Below are positions 17,019 through 24,022 of a DNA stretch of 35,853 nucleotides, piece by piece. Position numbers and translations under genes: made by a program. This DNA comes from JBDTMT01 sp033764095 (lineage in GTDB: Bacteria > Desulfobacterota > Binatia > HRBIN30 > CADEER01). The notes under the pieces were generated by a model. That model was given only the letters and a program-made list of their open reading frames with translations, was not told the DNA's origin and made no database searches. Position 1 is the stretch's first letter. Each line of letters opens with the position of its first letter. Where the stretch lies: assembly GCA_033764095.1 (NCBI GenBank), contig JANRJF010000330.1, positions 1-35,853 on the forward strand. Direction: 5' to 3'.

Positions 17019-17408
17019 CTATTGCCCGTCACCGATCACGGCGCGGCGCGCGGTGACCACGTCGGTGAGCGGTGACCGGCGTGCCGCCGCCACCTCGTCG
17101 GGCTGGAAGCCGACGAAGTCGGGCGGCAGCGGTTGATCGCGCAGCAGCCAGTTCAGCAGCGCCGCCAGGGCCGCGTCGTCGAGCTCGGAGCGCGACACGC
17201 CGGGGACGCGGATCAGGTAGTCGCGGCCGGCCGGCGTCGCGACGAAGCGGCCGAGTCGGCGTAGCGACGGCGCCGCGCCGGTGACGCCGGCGCCGTCCGG
17301 GCCGTGGCAGCCGCGGCACTGCAGCATGTAGTCGAGGCGCGGGTCGGCCCGCGCCGCGCCGGCGCTGAGCGCGACCAGCAGTGCGACGCCGGCAGCGCGG
17401 CGCCTCAC
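17019..17408 (-). CDS. Periplasmic monoheme cytochrome c of amine dehydrogenase operon
   Basis: The 129-residue precursor has a signal peptide (1-21, RRRAAGVALLVALSAGAARA) and one heme c site CRGCH near residue 32-36, followed by GPDGAGVTGAAP as in small class I cytochromes. The likely axial Met is not obvious: no Met follows the heme site in the mature part, so the sixth ligand may be another residue or absent. The GTG start at 17408 overlaps the mauA stop (GTGA). As the last gene of the operon it is the likely electron acceptor for the TTQ enzyme, in place of amicyanin or azurin. I recall that the aromatic amine dehydrogenase cluster of Alcaligenes also has a small c-type cytochrome just after the light chain gene. 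Confidence 0.85.
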   Translation of the reverse strand: MRRRAAGVALLVALSAGAARADPRLDYMLQCRGCHGPDGAGVTGAAPSLRRLGRFVATPAGRDYLIRVPGVSRSELDDAALAALLNWLLRDQPLPPDFVGFQPDEVAAARRSPLTDVVTARRAVIGDGQ

Positions 17409-17950
17409 GACTTGGTCTCGGTGGCGAGGCCGAGCACGATCGCGGTCGAGCAGTGGTAGACGACGGTCGAGACGCCGTAGCACCAGTTGATGTCGTTGCT
17501 GCGCGGCGGGAAGTAGATCGGCTTGTCGCCCTCGTTGCGGTGGCAGAAGCACAGCCCGCAGATGTGCTTCCCGCAGCAGTCGTTGTACGAGATGATGTAG
17601 TCCTTGCCGTCGGCCGGATTGCGGCAGGTGCCGATCCAGGTGACCGGCGACTGCTCGGTGCCGGGCGGACAGGCGCGCTGCGAGCCGCCGCAGCAGCTGC
17701 ACAGGAAGCCGTCGATGGCGCAGTGGCGCCAGTACTCGCACTCGGACGGATTGCCGGCGGCGGTGGACGGATCGGGCTCGCCGGGAATGGGCGCGCGGCT
17801 CGCGCCGCGCGCACGCGACACCGGCAGCAGCGGCACCGCCGCGGCGCCGACGGTGAGCGCGGCGAGGCGTGCGAGCAGGCCGCGTCGCGAGGTGCGGCGC
17901 GCGACCTGGCGGGTGAGGCGATCGACCCAGTCGTCCAGGCGTGAAGTCAT
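17405..17950 (-). CDS. mauA: TTQ-dependent amine dehydrogenase light chain (MauA/AauA family)
   Basis: This is the catalytic subunit that oxidises primary amines to aldehyde and ammonia in the periplasm using tryptophan tryptophylquinone. The 181-residue precursor has a long twin-arginine-like leader (RRTSRRGLLARLAALTVG, about 19-36). The TTQ tryptophans are Trp105 (VTWIGTC) and Trp156 (NDINWCYG), 51 residues apart as in the Paracoccus enzyme (57 and 108). Asp124 in SYNDCC matches the essential Asp76. The mature part has 14 Cys, including CSCCGG and CGLCFC, the pattern I recall for aromatic amine dehydrogenase rather than the 12 of methylamine dehydrogenase. The residue after His-Cys near the end is Ser168, where both reference enzymes, as I recall, have the active-site Thr. 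ATG 17950 overlaps the mauD stop. Confidence 0.93.
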   Translation of the reverse strand: MTSRLDDWVDRLTRQVARRTSRRGLLARLAALTVGAAAVPLLPVSRARGASRAPIPGEPDPSTAAGNPSECEYWRHCAIDGFLCSCCGGSQRACPPGTEQSPVTWIGTCRNPADGKDYIISYNDCCGKHICGLCFCHRNEGDKPIYFPPRSNDINWCYGVSTVVYHCSTAIVLGLATETKS

Positions 17951-18660
17951 AGGCGTCGAGGGGAAGAGTGTTGGGAAATCCCCCCCGGCCCCCCTTGTTC
18001 AAAGGGGGGAGGCGAGGATCCTGGTTCAAAGGGAGGTGACGGGGGTGCGTGTTCAAACTGGGGAGACGCTGAGGGGCGCAGGTACTCCTGCACGCTGCCG
18101 ACGCCGAGACGCATGGCTTCGAAGAGGCTCTCGAGGTGCTCGCGCGTGTTGACCAGTCCCTTGGCGCGCAGCACGCCGTCGGCGTCGATCAGCGCGGCGT
18201 AGGGCAGCTTGCCGACCTCGTAGGCGAGGCCGAGCTCGGTCGAGAGGACGTAGGTGCGCTCCGCCAGACCGTGCGCGGCGACGAAGCCGGCGTGCTCCTC
18301 GCGCGCGCCGTCGCTGGCCAGGACCAGGCGGGCGCCGCGGCCCTCGTCGCGCATCAGCGCGCTGGCTATCTCCAGCATCGTCTTGCACACCGGACAGGTC
18401 GGCGAGACGAACAGCAGCAGCGTCGCGCGACGCGCGGCGTCGGCGCCGCCGATGCGCACCGGCGCCCCGTTCCAGTCGGCCAGCGCCAGCTGCGGCGCGG
18501 GCTCGCCGAGCCGCGGCCCTTCGCGGCCGAGCAGCGCGCCGGCCGGCGCGACGCGCTCATGCAGCACGCCGATCTGCCGGACCAGCGCCGCGACCAGGGC
18601 GGCGAGCCCGATCACCGCCACCCACAGGATGGCGTTGGAGATGAGCAGCGCCTCAAGCAC
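17947..18660 (-). CDS. mauD: MauD thioredoxin-like maturation protein with repeat-derived C-terminal tail
   Basis: MauD is a membrane-anchored thioredoxin-like protein needed to form or rearrange the light chain disulfides. Residues 1-30 contain the membrane anchor (ISNAILWVAVIGLAALVAAL) followed by VRQIGVLHERVAP, a family signature. The active-site motif is CPVC (89-92) in SPTCPVCKT, and the cis-proline is Pro153 in KLPYA. The family usually ends near residue 200; here about 37 more residues follow, containing three 9-residue units that start with Phe202, Phe211 and Phe220 (FEHAPPSPP, FEPGSSPPP, FEQGGPGGI). They are encoded by an intergenic-type palindromic repeat. GTG 18660 overlaps mauE; the TGA overlaps the mauA ATG. 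Confidence 0.92.
   Translation of the reverse strand: MLEALLISNAILWVAVIGLAALVAALVRQIGVLHERVAPAGALLGREGPRLGEPAPQLALADWNGAPVRIGGADAARRATLLLFVSPTCPVCKTMLEIASALMRDEGRGARLVLASDGAREEHAGFVAAHGLAERTYVLSTELGLAYEVGKLPYAALIDADGVLRAKGLVNTREHLESLFEAMRLGVGSVQEYLRPSASPQFEHAPPSPPFEPGSSPPPFEQGGPGGISQHSSPRRL
17974..18066. repeat. Palindromic 27-bp-period repeat inside 3' end of mauD
   Basis: On the plus strand GTTCAAA starts at 17997, 18024 and 18051, an exact 27-bp period, each followed by a G-rich run (GGGGGGAGG, GGGAGGTGA, CTGGGGAGA). The left end GAAATCCCCCCCGG pairs with these G-runs, giving a palindrome of C-run / TTGTTCAAA / G-run. Repeats of this type (AATCCCCC...TTCAAAGGGGG) are intergenic in many environmental genomes, as I recall. 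Here the element lies in the coding frame of mauD; 27 bp equals nine codons, so the frame stays open. Confidence 0.88.
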
Positions 18661-19213
18661 GCGCCAACTCCTGCCGCGCCCGGCGCAGGGCCTCGGCGCG
18701 CGGCGCGGCGGCGCCCAACCCTTCGCTCGCCAGGTAGAAGAACGCCGCCACGACCACACCGCCGGCGACCGTCAGCGCATCGACCCAGCCGGTGTCGCGC
18801 GCCGTTGCCGGCAGCGCCGCAAGCAGCGCCGCAAGCGCCAGCAGCGCGTTGCGAGCCACCAGCGATGCCCGCACCGGCTGCCGCGCCGCCGGCCCGGTGC
18901 AGCCGCAGTCCAGATCACGCCGGCCGCGCGCCAGGGCCAACCCCATGGCGCCGCCGTACAGCGCCAGCAGCGCCGCGGCTGCGAGTGCCGCCGCCGTGGC
19001 GACGCGCGGCAGCCAGAGCCCGACGGCGATGGCGCACTCCAACCCGATCAGCGCCGCGCCGGCCAGCACGCTCCACGCCGCCGGCACCACACCGTAGGCC
19101 TCGAAGGCGCGGCGGAACGCACCGACGTCGGCGAGCTTGTGCGCGGCGGCGCGGGCGAACAGCAGGCTGAGCGCGATGCGCAGCAGCCACTGCGCGGTGG
19201 GATCGAGGCTCAT
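18653..19213 (-). CDS. mauE: MauE membrane protein for amine dehydrogenase maturation
   Basis: MauE is an integral membrane protein required, with MauD, for the light chain to mature; it is distantly related to DoxX/VKOR-like membrane redox proteins. The 186-residue product has about five hydrophobic segments. The first contains LLFARAAAHKLADVGAFR (the conserved H-K-L motif of the family), and the loop before the fourth contains DLDCGCTGPA, a conserved Cys-Gly-Cys redox motif. It overlaps mauB by 4 bp (ATGA) and mauD by 8 bp, so translation of the operon is coupled. Confidence 0.92.
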   Translation of the reverse strand: MSLDPTAQWLLRIALSLLFARAAAHKLADVGAFRRAFEAYGVVPAAWSVLAGAALIGLECAIAVGLWLPRVATAAALAAAALLALYGGAMGLALARGRRDLDCGCTGPAARQPVRASLVARNALLALAALLAALPATARDTGWVDALTVAGGVVVAAFFYLASEGLGAAAPRAEALRRARQELARA

Positions 19214-20430
19214 GGCGCGGCGCCTCCCCACGGCGCCTGCAGCACGTCACTGGTGAAGCCGGTGGGCCCGACCCGACCGCGAAAGGCGCCGCTGCGCGCA
19301 TCGTAGACGCCGAGCGAGCCGCTGAACTGCGACGAGGTGACGAGCAGCGGCGCGTCGTCCTGGGTCACGGTGATGAAGCCGACCAGCGGCGGCGCAAAGC
19401 TGTCCATCAGCCAGTCGAAGAGGCGGCCGCCGACCCCGCCGAAGGCGATCGGAAAGCCGTAGATGGTGAAGCCGGGGTTGACCAGCGCGACGCGCTGCAG
19501 GCGGCGCCCGTCGGCCAGGTCGTAGACCCAGACCTCCTCGCCCGGTTCCTTGTGCGTGTCGCGCTCGCCTCTGTGCACCAGCGCGTAGAGGCGCTTCGTG
19601 CCGCGGTGCACGGCGAGGTGCTGCATCCCGCCGATGCGCCACTTCTCCGCCCGCTCGTCGGCGTTGAACAGCGACCAGGTCGGGCCAAAGCTCGGTTCCG
19701 GTCCGGACAGATCGACCGGGTGAATGATCCCGTCGAACGACACGAACAGCCAGGTGCTGCCGACCCGCACCGCCTTCTCGGTCACCGGATCGACCTTCGG
19801 ATCGAAGAACGGCTTGGTCAGCACGCGGCTTGCCTCGTTGCCCTGCTCGTCGAGCGTGAGGACGAACGCGGCGCCGTCGGCGCACAGCGACAGGAAGCGG
19901 CGGTTGCCGGCGGCATAGGTCAGGCTGCAGCCCGGCAGGCTGATCTCGCCGGCGAAGCGGCGCGCGGCGAGATCGACGATGCTGAGCGAGGTGCCAGTGG
20001 TCCAGTTGAAGACGGCGAGGAAGCGGTCGTCGTCGGAGAGCGCGGCATGGCCGAGCGCCACCGCGTTGGTCGCGCGCTTGGGCGGGATCTCGACCTCGCC
20101 GACCAGCCCGAGCGTGGTCGGGTCGTAGATCTCGACCACGTCGGTGCGGGTGCCGTGCGTACCGCGCGAGTAGTAGGTCGCCGGCACGTAGATCTCCGGC
20201 CGAGTGCGCGCGAACAGCGGCATGATGGTGCCGTAGCCGCCGTTGATGATGCCGAGCATGCGCCCGCCGTCGAGATCCATCAGCGCGCTGCGCTGCAGCA
20301 GCAGGTCGGCGGTCCAGACCCAGTGCGGCTGCGGCGGGCCGAGCGTCTCGACCGATCCGGTGCTCTCCGGGGCGACTTCCGCGCGTGCGGTGACCGCAGC
20401 CAGTAGGAGCGCGATGACAATGCGGCGCAT
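19210..20430 (-). CDS. mauB: TTQ-dependent amine dehydrogenase large subunit (MauB/AauB family)
   Basis: The 406-residue precursor has a signal peptide (1-18) and a seven-bladed beta-propeller as in methylamine and aromatic amine dehydrogenase heavy chains. Supporting segments are RTDVVEIYDPTTL (family R-x-D-x-V-E-V-x-D), PPKRATNAVALGH, SLSIVDLAARRF, CSLTYAAGNRRFLSLCADG (paired Cys as in the family), FDGIIHPVDLSG, WSLFNADERAEKWRIGG (family W-x-x-G-G) and THKEPGEEVWVYDL (H-K motif). The large subunit holds the light chain and shapes the amine channel. ATG 20430 was chosen because the 10 codons upstream lie in a repeat element. It is the first gene of the overlapping mauBEDA-cytochrome operon. 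Confidence 0.92.
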   Translation of the reverse strand: MRRIVIALLLAAVTARAEVAPESTGSVETLGPPQPHWVWTADLLLQRSALMDLDGGRMLGIINGGYGTIMPLFARTRPEIYVPATYYSRGTHGTRTDVVEIYDPTTLGLVGEVEIPPKRATNAVALGHAALSDDDRFLAVFNWTTGTSLSIVDLAARRFAGEISLPGCSLTYAAGNRRFLSLCADGAAFVLTLDEQGNEASRVLTKPFFDPKVDPVTEKAVRVGSTWLFVSFDGIIHPVDLSGPEPSFGPTWSLFNADERAEKWRIGGMQHLAVHRGTKRLYALVHRGERDTHKEPGEEVWVYDLADGRRLQRVALVNPGFTIYGFPIAFGGVGGRLFDWLMDSFAPPLVGFITVTQDDAPLLVTSSQFSGSLGVYDARSGAFRGRVGPTGFTSDVLQAPWGGAAP

Positions 20431-20443
20431 GGCCCAACGGACT

Positions 20444-20506
20444 AACCACAAAGGCACCAAGACACCAAGCTTCGTGCGACTTGGTGCCTTCGTGCCTTTG
20501 TGGTCA
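20444..20506. repeat. CACAAAGGCACCAAG-type palindrome between DUF2889 gene and mauB
   Basis: The arms 20445-20469 and 20480-20504 pair at 23 of 25 positions around a 10-nt loop. Each arm is built from 8-bp units (ACCACAAA, GGCACCAA, GACACCAA). It begins 2 nt after the TAA of the upstream DUF2889 gene (20507-20509) and ends 14 nt before the mauB ATG, so it occupies the whole space where the mau promoter or RBS would be expected. The octads are close relatives of those in the 167-bp repeat. Confidence 0.85.
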
Positions 20507-21484
20507 TTACTTCGAACGCGAGACGCGCATCTGTTCGAGCGCGCCGCCCCGCCGCCACATGTAGCAGGAGTCGGCCATGCCGATCAGGCCGTCGTGGCCG
20601 GGGCGCATGGCGGCATTCAGCCACTTGTCGGGGAACGAGGCGCGACACTGGATCAGCGCCGGCGCCAGCTGCAGCAGGGCGTCGCGCAGCGGCGGATGGC
20701 CGCCGAGCGCCTGCGCCAGGGCCTGGGCGCCGCCCCTGCCGAGCGACGCGCCGGTGAGCGGCGTGAGGACCTGGTCGAGATTCTCCCACGCCGCATCGGC
20801 GAAGGTGTGCGGCGTGCGCCGCCGGGTCGCCCCCTCGATCGCGGCAATGGTCGCCGGCCAGCCGTCGAGCACCAGGACGACGCGCCATTCCGCGTGCGCG
20901 GTGAGGCGCGCCGCCGGCGGCTCATCCGCCGGCGCCGGTCGCGACACCAGGTCGCCGAGTTGCAGGGCGATGCCGAGCCGTCCGTCGGCGCGCTCGCTGC
21001 CGTCGATGATCAGGTCGCGGCGCAGGACGCGGCCGTGCACGGCGTCGCTGGCCGCGTCGTCGTCGCGGCCGGCCAGCGTCGCGAGCAGGAACTGCGCCAG
21101 CACCAGCAGATGCGAACAGCCGGCGGCGCCGCCCATCGACGGTCGCAGGCGACCAGCCGCCGTCTCGACCTCGAGGCCGGCGAGCTCGGCGACCCCGGCG
21201 GCGACATCGCGACAGCTCTCGCCACCGGTCGCCGCCGAGGCTTCGAACGCGACCACCGGCTGCCGCACCGCGACGCGGCGCAGCACGCGGCCCTCGACCA
21301 GCGCGTCGAGCCCCATCTGATGAATGATGCCGGCGCCCTGCAGCTCGCTGCCGACCGGGGTGAAGCCGCGCTTGCGCAGATCGACCAGCTCGGCGCTGGC
21401 GGTCAGGCCGCCCTGCGGCCGGCGCGCCAGCGTGACGCTGAGCGCCCGGGTGTGGATCGGGTGGCCGCCGAGCTCCAGGTGCAT
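20507..21484 (-). CDS. DUF2889 family protein
   Basis: The 325-residue protein has the DUF2889 pattern: HPIHTRALSVTLAR near the N-terminus, AELVDLRKRGF, then IIHQMGLDALVEGRVLRRVAV (I-H-x-M-x-L motif) and GGAAGCSHLLVLAQFLL (G-C-(T/S)-H-L motif, residues about 116-132). The C-terminal half, unusual in length, carries WRVVLVLDGWPATIAAIEGA and ends with GMADSCYMWRRGG; the Cys and His residues recall a metal or cofactor site, but function is unknown. ATG 21484 follows the thioesterase stop by 6 nt, so it lies in one operon with the two hotdog genes. It ends in a palindromic element that separates it from mauB. Confidence 0.75.
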   Translation of the reverse strand: MHLELGGHPIHTRALSVTLARRPQGGLTASAELVDLRKRGFTPVGSELQGAGIIHQMGLDALVEGRVLRRVAVRQPVVAFEASAATGGESCRDVAAGVAELAGLEVETAAGRLRPSMGGAAGCSHLLVLAQFLLATLAGRDDDAASDAVHGRVLRRDLIIDGSERADGRLGIALQLGDLVSRPAPADEPPAARLTAHAEWRVVLVLDGWPATIAAIEGATRRRTPHTFADAAWENLDQVLTPLTGASLGRGGAQALAQALGGHPPLRDALLQLAPALIQCRASFPDKWLNAAMRPGHDGLIGMADSCYMWRRGGALEQMRVSRSK

Positions 21485-21490
21485 CGCGGC

Positions 21491-21874
21491 TCAGAGCAGG
21501 AACTTGCCGTTGCCCGCCGCCACCGGCCGTTCGCGTTGATCCTGCCAGGCGACGACGTGCACGTTGGCGATGCGGCGGCCGAGGCGGAAGATCTCGGCAC
21601 GCGCCCGCGTCGTCGTCGGACCGGCGGAGCGCAGGTAGTCGACGCTGAAGGTGATCGGCTTGGGCACGCGGTCGGTGCCGCTCTCGTCGATCAGGCGCAG
21701 CAGCGCGGTGAGCTCGAGGAAGGCGCCGAGCACGCCGCCGTGCACCGCCGGCAGGCTGGCGTTGCCGACGATCTCCTGGCGGAACGGCAGCACCAGCTCG
21801 AGATCGCCGCTGCCGCGGTCGAGCCCGACGCCGAGGAAGCGGGCGTAGGGGATCGCGTCGAGGACGCGGCTCAC
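21491..21874 (-). CDS. PaaI-type hotdog thioesterase, second gene of pair
   Basis: The 127-residue protein is a hotdog-fold acyl-CoA thioesterase. LELVLPFRQEIVGNASLPAVHGGVLGAFLELTAL holds the family motif H-G-G with helix (His45 region, Glu54 as catalytic acid candidate). KPITFSVDYLRSA is the matching strand. The GTG start at 21874 overlaps the upstream thioesterase stop (GTGA). The pair of unequal thioesterases in tandem suggests a heteromeric enzyme, as the two are expressed with coupling. Probable role is release of CoA thioesters in fatty or aromatic acid metabolism. Confidence 0.85.
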   Translation of the reverse strand: MSRVLDAIPYARFLGVGLDRGSGDLELVLPFRQEIVGNASLPAVHGGVLGAFLELTALLRLIDESGTDRVPKPITFSVDYLRSAGPTTTRARAEIFRLGRRIANVHVVAWQDQRERPVAAGNGKFLL

Positions 21875-22365
21875 GCCCCCTCCTCGCGCTTCACCAGGCG
21901 GGCGAAGGAGCTGTCGCTGCGGTTGGCGCCGAGCATGAATGACCCGAGACAGCCGGCGAACGGCTCGTCGACGCGGCGCTCGTAGGCGAAGGCGCGGATG
22001 AAGGCGACATTGCGCGTCACCCGGTAGCACTCCGAGCGGCCGTAGAGATCGCGCCCCGGCTCGGCGGCACGCAGGTAGTCGACGCGCAGGTCGATGGTGG
22101 CGATCGCGGTGAGCGCTTCGAGCGCGCAGGCGACGGCCAGCCCGGAGGCGTGGTCGAGCAGCGTGGTGATGGCGCCGCCGAACACGACGCGGCGCTGCGG
22201 ATCGCCGATCAGCTCGTCGCGATACGGCAGCTTGCAGACCGCGAAGCCCGGCCCGATCTCGACCACCTCGATGCCGAGCACGTGCGCGTGCGGCACGTGG
22301 CCGACCATCTCCGGCCGGCCCGGCCCGAACAGCGACTCCAGCGCGTAGCGCCGCGGCGCACTCAT
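21871..22365 (-). CDS. PaaI-type hotdog thioesterase, first gene of pair
   Basis: The 164-residue protein has the hotdog fold: VCKLPYRDELIGDPQRRVVFGGAITTLLDHASGLAV, where the usual H-G-G is V-F-G-G, so the His is replaced by Phe, while DHASG supplies Asp/His in the helix; TIDLRVDYLRAA is the paired strand. The missing His suggests altered or lost catalysis, with the second gene's product supplying the standard motif. ATG 22365 is divergent in position from nothing; the gene follows the DGQHR gene on the same strand after a palindromic repeat. It overlaps the second thioesterase by 4 bp. Confidence 0.83.
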   Translation of the reverse strand: MSAPRRYALESLFGPGRPEMVGHVPHAHVLGIEVVEIGPGFAVCKLPYRDELIGDPQRRVVFGGAITTLLDHASGLAVACALEALTAIATIDLRVDYLRAAEPGRDLYGRSECYRVTRNVAFIRAFAYERRVDEPFAGCLGSFMLGANRSDSSFARLVKREEGA

Positions 22366-22399
22366 GCGCGCCGCATATCAGCGGGGGAAGAAGAATTCA

Positions 22400-22497
22400 C
22401 CACAGAGGCACGGAGGCACGGAGAAGAGGCACACGGAGTGATCTCTTAGTTTTGCCTCCCTCCGTGATTCTTCTCGGTGACTCTGTGTCTCCGTGGC
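22400..22497. repeat. CACAGAGGCACGGAG-type palindrome after DGQHR gene
   Basis: The left arm 22400-22423 is CCACAGAG, GCACGGAG, GCACGGAG. The right arm 22473-22496 pairs with it at 19 of 24 positions. The element starts 4 nt past the DGQHR stop (22501-22503, read on the minus strand) and runs to within 35 nt of the thioesterase start. Inner part (22424-22472) contains further CGGAG/CTCCG pieces. It is a different sequence family from 20444-20506 but has the same octad-arm build. Confidence 0.85.
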
Positions 22498-22500
22498 GAA

Positions 22501-23652
22501 TCAGTCTTCGCCCTCGCTGCCGCGGCCGAGCGGCTGGATGCCGAGCAGCTGGTCGATGCGCTTGTGCACGCGCGCGACGCGCTCGACCTGGCCCTTGGCG
22601 GGGAAGCGCTCGTAGAACCCTTCGACGCGGAAGTCGGGCTCGATGTCGCGCAGCTTGCGCAGCTTGTTGGTCCAGCGCCTGACGCGGTCGTCGGGGTCGC
22701 CGTCGGCGCGGTTGAGGTCGGCGCAGACGCGCACCAGCGCCTTCAGCGTCACCGCGCGCGTCACCATGTAGCGCTCGTTCCCCCACGAGCTGACCAGCGC
22801 CGTGTGCGCGGCGGTGAGGAAGTCGCGCAGCGGTTCGTAGAGCGCCTGGCGCGCCACCTTCTCGACGTCGCGGCTCCGGGTCAGGCTGTTCACCTTCAGC
22901 CGCCGCGTCTCCAGTCGCACCCAGCGGTGCACTTCGTTGAACAGTTCCGCCTGCAGGATCCACTTCGCCTGCCGCGACCGCCCACCCAGGCGGTTGACCC
23001 GGTACTGCAGCGGGCTGTCCGACTCGGCGTAGATCAGCTCGCATGCCTTCGCCGCCAGCTTCTTGTCCGGCGCCGCGTAGGCGACGCGCTCGTAGAGGTC
23101 GACGAGGTGGCTCTTGTTGATGCGCGTCGGAGTGGAATTGATGGTGACGAACATCTCGGTGGCGAAATCCTCGGTCTTGCCGTCGAAGATCACGCACGGC
23201 ACGTGCATGGTCTTCGCCTCGGCGGGGAACTTCTCGCGATAGAAGTGCAGCGCCGCCAGGCGGTGCTGGCCGTCGATGATCAGGTACGGCTGGCGCGGCT
23301 CCTCCAGGTTGCCGACGTTGTCGAACGAGCCGATCGGCTCGAAGTGCAGCGCCTCGGCGGTGAACAGCAGGACCGCGCCGGGAATCGGCGGCTGGTTCAC
23401 CGCCTCGGCATAGAAATCCTGGATCGCCTTCACCTTCTTCTTCGCCAGGCCGCGCTGGAAGGCGGCATCGGAGCGCTCGATGCGCTCGATGAAGGCGCCG
23501 ACCTCGTCGTCCTTCTTCAGCGTCGTCGGCTCGATGGTCTCGCCCTCGCCGTAGTAGCGGCTGATGAAGCGCACGCGCCGCAACAGGTCCTCGGCCGGAT
23601 AGGCGACGAAGTAGAAGCGACTGTCCTTCTGCCTCACCTGGGTAGCCAGCAT
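22501..23652 (-). CDS. DGQHR domain protein (DndB-like fold)
   Basis: The 383-residue protein contains the hallmark IIDGQHRLAALHF near residue 125, preceded by a ParB/sulfiredoxin-like strand-helix, and TEMFVTINSTPTRINKSHLVDLY, the typical second block (I-N-x-x-x-x-x-I-N/D-x-S-x-x-x-x-L) of DGQHR/DndB proteins. The C-terminal half is helical and basic. In dnd and related DNA-modification systems such proteins regulate or assist phosphorothioation, but no dnd, ssp, nuclease or methylase gene is near. An isolated copy may have another role. ATG 23652 has RBS GGAGGGG 6 nt upstream. The gene is first in a minus-strand run towards the thioesterases. Confidence 0.85.
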   Translation of the reverse strand: MLATQVRQKDSRFYFVAYPAEDLLRRVRFISRYYGEGETIEPTTLKKDDEVGAFIERIERSDAAFQRGLAKKKVKAIQDFYAEAVNQPPIPGAVLLFTAEALHFEPIGSFDNVGNLEEPRQPYLIIDGQHRLAALHFYREKFPAEAKTMHVPCVIFDGKTEDFATEMFVTINSTPTRINKSHLVDLYERVAYAAPDKKLAAKACELIYAESDSPLQYRVNRLGGRSRQAKWILQAELFNEVHRWVRLETRRLKVNSLTRSRDVEKVARQALYEPLRDFLTAAHTALVSSWGNERYMVTRAVTLKALVRVCADLNRADGDPDDRVRRWTNKLRKLRDIEPDFRVEGFYERFPAKGQVERVARVHKRIDQLLGIQPLGRGSEGED

Positions 23653-23724
23653 GCAACGCCCCTCCGCGCCGCCGCATATGGAGGGGGGGCGGGACTGTCA
23701 ACTCGGTGCGGGCGAGCGTGGGTC

Positions 23725-23838
23725 GTAGCGCGGCCCGCCGTGGCCGCTGGAAGCGGAGGCGCAGCTGTCGGCTATCAGCGATCAGCCATCAGCTGCTTTG
23801 CCGAGGCCATCCATGCGGAGGTGCGGAGGTGCGGAGGT
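23725..23838. repeat. Composite of three repeat types in gap before hemerythrin gene
   Basis: The 370-bp gap between divergent DGQHR and hemerythrin-like genes holds, in order, a GTAGCGCGG half-element (23725-23747), four heptads GCTGTCG, GCTATCA, GCGATCA, GCCATCA (23764-23791), and three exact tandem octads GCGGAGGT (23815-23838). The rest of the gap (23653-23724 and 23839-24022) shows no gene or clear promoter. This is the only gap where three families lie side by side. Confidence 0.75.
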
Positions 23839-24022
23839 GCTGGATAACTAGTCGCCCGGAATTTCCAGGTCCTCTACTCCATCCTGTGAACGTCCGCACG
23901 CTTTGCCGTTTCCTTGTGCACCGCCTGCCGCGAACCTAGGCACAGCCGCGATCAGCCGCACCGGGAACAGGCCGCGCACGGCCGCGTACCGCCCGGCATG
24001 TCCTTCGCTTCTGCGACCGGCC

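Noticed and set aside
20431..20460. Ten-codon N-terminal extension of mauB
   Set aside because: Those codons lie next to and in the palindromic element, and a normal signal peptide begins at the ATG at 20430.
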